From: Solibacillus sp. FSL R7-0668
GTDB lineage: Bacteria > Bacillota > Bacilli > Bacillales_A > Planococcaceae
DNA: 64,000 nucleotides
NCBI RefSeq assembly: GCF_038006205.1
Contig: NZ_JBBOUU010000001.1
Coordinates: 1,986,001-2,050,000 of the forward strand
Direction of reading: 5' to 3'
Part shown: one piece after another, positions 62,885 to 64,000 of the stretch
Numbering within the stretch: the stretch's first letter is position 1
Layout: each line of letters starts with the position of its first letter
The notes under the pieces: model-generated
Database searches by the model: none
What the model saw: only the letters and a program-made list of their open reading frames with translations
Told to the model about the DNA's origin: nothing
Program-made: the position numbers and the translations under genes

Positions 62885-63934
62885 TTATATACGGGCTAAA
62901 ATCGCCTTAACTACCTCATCCATCGTAGCTGTACCACCGATATCACCCGTTTTTATACCCGCTTCAAGCGTCGCTTCAATCGCTGCCATTACCTGTTCCC
63001 CTGCTTCAGGATGCCCTAAAAAATCTAGCATCATTTTCCCTGTCCAAATTTGTCCGATTGGGTTGGCAATGCCTTTACCAGCAATATCTGGTGCAGAACC
63101 GTGCACAGGCTCAAACATGGAAGGGTATTCGCGTTCAATATTTAAGTTTGCGGCTGGTGCAATACCAATACTGCCCATAATCGCTCCACCAAGATCCGTT
63201 AAAATATCACCAAATAAATTCGATGCTACAATGACATCAAATGCTTGTGGCTTCATTACGAAAAAGGCTGCGAGTGCGTCGATATGATTAACTGCTGTGT
63301 CGATTTCAGGATAATCTTGTTTCACTTCAGCAAACACCTCATCCCAAAATGGCATGGAGTAAGTTAACCCATTTGATTTTGTCGCACTTGTTACATGACC
63401 GCGTGAATGCTTTGCTAACTCGAACGCATAACGCATCACACGTTCAGTTGCCTTGCGCGTGAAAACGGCATTTTGCATCGCAATTTCATCTTGCCCTGCA
63501 TGAATACGCCCACCTGATTCCGAATATTCGCCCTCTGAATTTTCTCGAACAACCATAATATCAAAATTGTTCGGATTTTTTAACGGTGAATCTAAACCTT
63601 TTAATAATTTCGCAGGTCGTACATTAATCGCTTGCTTCATTTCGCGACGAATTTTAATCAGTAAACCCCATAGTGAAACATGGTCTGGCACTATATCTGG
63701 CATGCCCACCGCGCCTAAGAAAATTTGATCGTACTGTTTTAAAGTTTCTATGCCATCTGCTGGCATCATTTCACCATGTTCCAAGTAATATTCGCAACCC
63801 CATGGAAAATACGTCCATTCAAATTGAAAAGTACCCTCTTTTTTTGCAATTTTATCTAAAACTTTAATAGCCGAGGGAACTACTTCCACCCCAATACCAT
63901 CTCCTGGTATAACAGCAATTTTGTATGTTTGCAT
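62885..63934 (-). CDS. Tartrate dehydrogenase-like beta-decarboxylating dehydrogenase (YcsA/TtuC)
   Basis: The preferred start is ATG 63934, 9 nt after 'aaggg'; ATG 63943 abuts it. The 349-aa product is a member of the isopropylmalate/isocitrate dehydrogenase superfamily: 'KIAVIPGDGIGVEVVPSAIK', 'IFLGAVGMPDIVPDHVSLWG', 'VVRENSEGEYSESGGRIHAG', 'VIVASNLFGDILTDLGGAIM' and 'EPVHGSAPDIAGKGIANPI'. The 'VSLWGLLIKIRREMKQAINV' segment is typical of the tartrate branch. NAD+ and Mg2+/Mn2+ use is inferred. The first 57 bp upstream to 64000 show nothing else. Confidence 0.9.
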   Translation of the reverse strand: MQTYKIAVIPGDGIGVEVVPSAIKVLDKIAKKEGTFQFEWTYFPWGCEYYLEHGEMMPADGIETLKQYDQIFLGAVGMPDIVPDHVSLWGLLIKIRREMKQAINVRPAKLLKGLDSPLKNPNNFDIMVVRENSEGEYSESGGRIHAGQDEIAMQNAVFTRKATERVMRYAFELAKHSRGHVTSATKSNGLTYSMPFWDEVFAEVKQDYPEIDTAVNHIDALAAFFVMKPQAFDVIVASNLFGDILTDLGGAIMGSIGIAPAANLNIEREYPSMFEPVHGSAPDIAGKGIANPIGQIWTGKMMLDFLGHPEAGEQVMAAIEATLEAGIKTGDIGGTATMDEVVKAILARI

Positions 63935-64000
63935 CTCATTCATCCCTTACTTATGTATGTTGAAAGATTTTTTACTTACTATAATCCTATTTTTACAAAA

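Noticed and set aside
1-64000. CRISPR array, rRNA, tRNA, IS element or prophage genes
   Set aside because: No regularly spaced repeats, no tRNA cloverleaf or rRNA blocks, no transposase or phage structural gene were seen when reading both strands.

Overview
The window reads as chromosomal DNA of a low-GC, spore-forming Gram-positive of the Bacillales, most like a Planococcaceae member (Solibacillus/Lysinibacillus-like). Signs seen directly are strong purine-rich Shine-Dalgarno (SD) sites, frequent TTG and GTG starts, an SspE-type gamma small acid-soluble spore protein, a secreted three-SLH-domain protein, an L-box lysine riboswitch and many homologues of Bacillus subtilis 'y' genes. The genus is inference. 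There are no rRNA, tRNA, CRISPR, phage-structural or IS genes, so this is mostly core and lineage-specific chromosome.

Layout. 1-3.6 kb: the N-terminus of a tyrosine recombinase beside a perfect 16-bp palindrome, a CorA-like membrane protein, two small genes and a second, catalytically degenerate tyrosine recombinase. 3.8-13 kb: crotonase-fold enzyme, P-loop NTPase, aminotransferase, AI-2E-type permease, LytR-CpsA-Psr protein, MsrA, HTH-TPR regulator and RecQ. 13-21 kb: a frameshifted small gene, FAD oxidoreductase, lipoprotein, MFS exporter, PhzF protein, then small membrane-protein genes (one broken) behind an SLH-domain protein. 21-28.8 kb: ABC-F ATPase, cold-shock protein, a soluble chemoreceptor with a globin-like sensor and a CZB zinc domain, xpaC/telA, and small genes including one with an apparent TGG-to-TGA nonsense change. 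29-32 kb: a polar amino-acid ABC transporter controlled by a complete lysine riboswitch with promoter and terminator. 32-43 kb: DUF3231 protein, SASP, odhAB, an ArlRS-like two-component system, a PAS-GGDEF cyclase and dapF. 43-50 kb: a GNAT gene behind an attenuator-like leader, murG outside a cell-division cluster, a repeat-containing CAP protein, a CobW GTPase, a CtpA-type protease and a lipoprotein. 50-57 kb: HEPN-like and MazG-like proteins, a GNAT, secreted and membrane proteins, deoD, yozE and a CHASE3-type chemoreceptor. 58-64 kb: msrB-msrA-ypmS-ypmR (B. subtilis-like order), a gene-poor stretch with possible decay, degV, hlyIII/trhA and a tartrate-dehydrogenase-like enzyme.

Themes: lysine/diaminopimelate economy (riboswitch-controlled transporter, dapF), methionine-sulfoxide repair (two msrA, one msrB), two chemoreceptors plus one diguanylate cyclase, and several short reading frames that appear broken by single-base lesions. 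I did not find one large unknown multi-gene system. The most noteworthy items are the globin-like/CZB chemoreceptor, the lysine-riboswitch transporter, the uncharacterised leader upstream of the GNAT gene at 43.66 kb, the HEPN-like gene next to a MazG-like gene, and the cluster of broken small membrane-protein genes.
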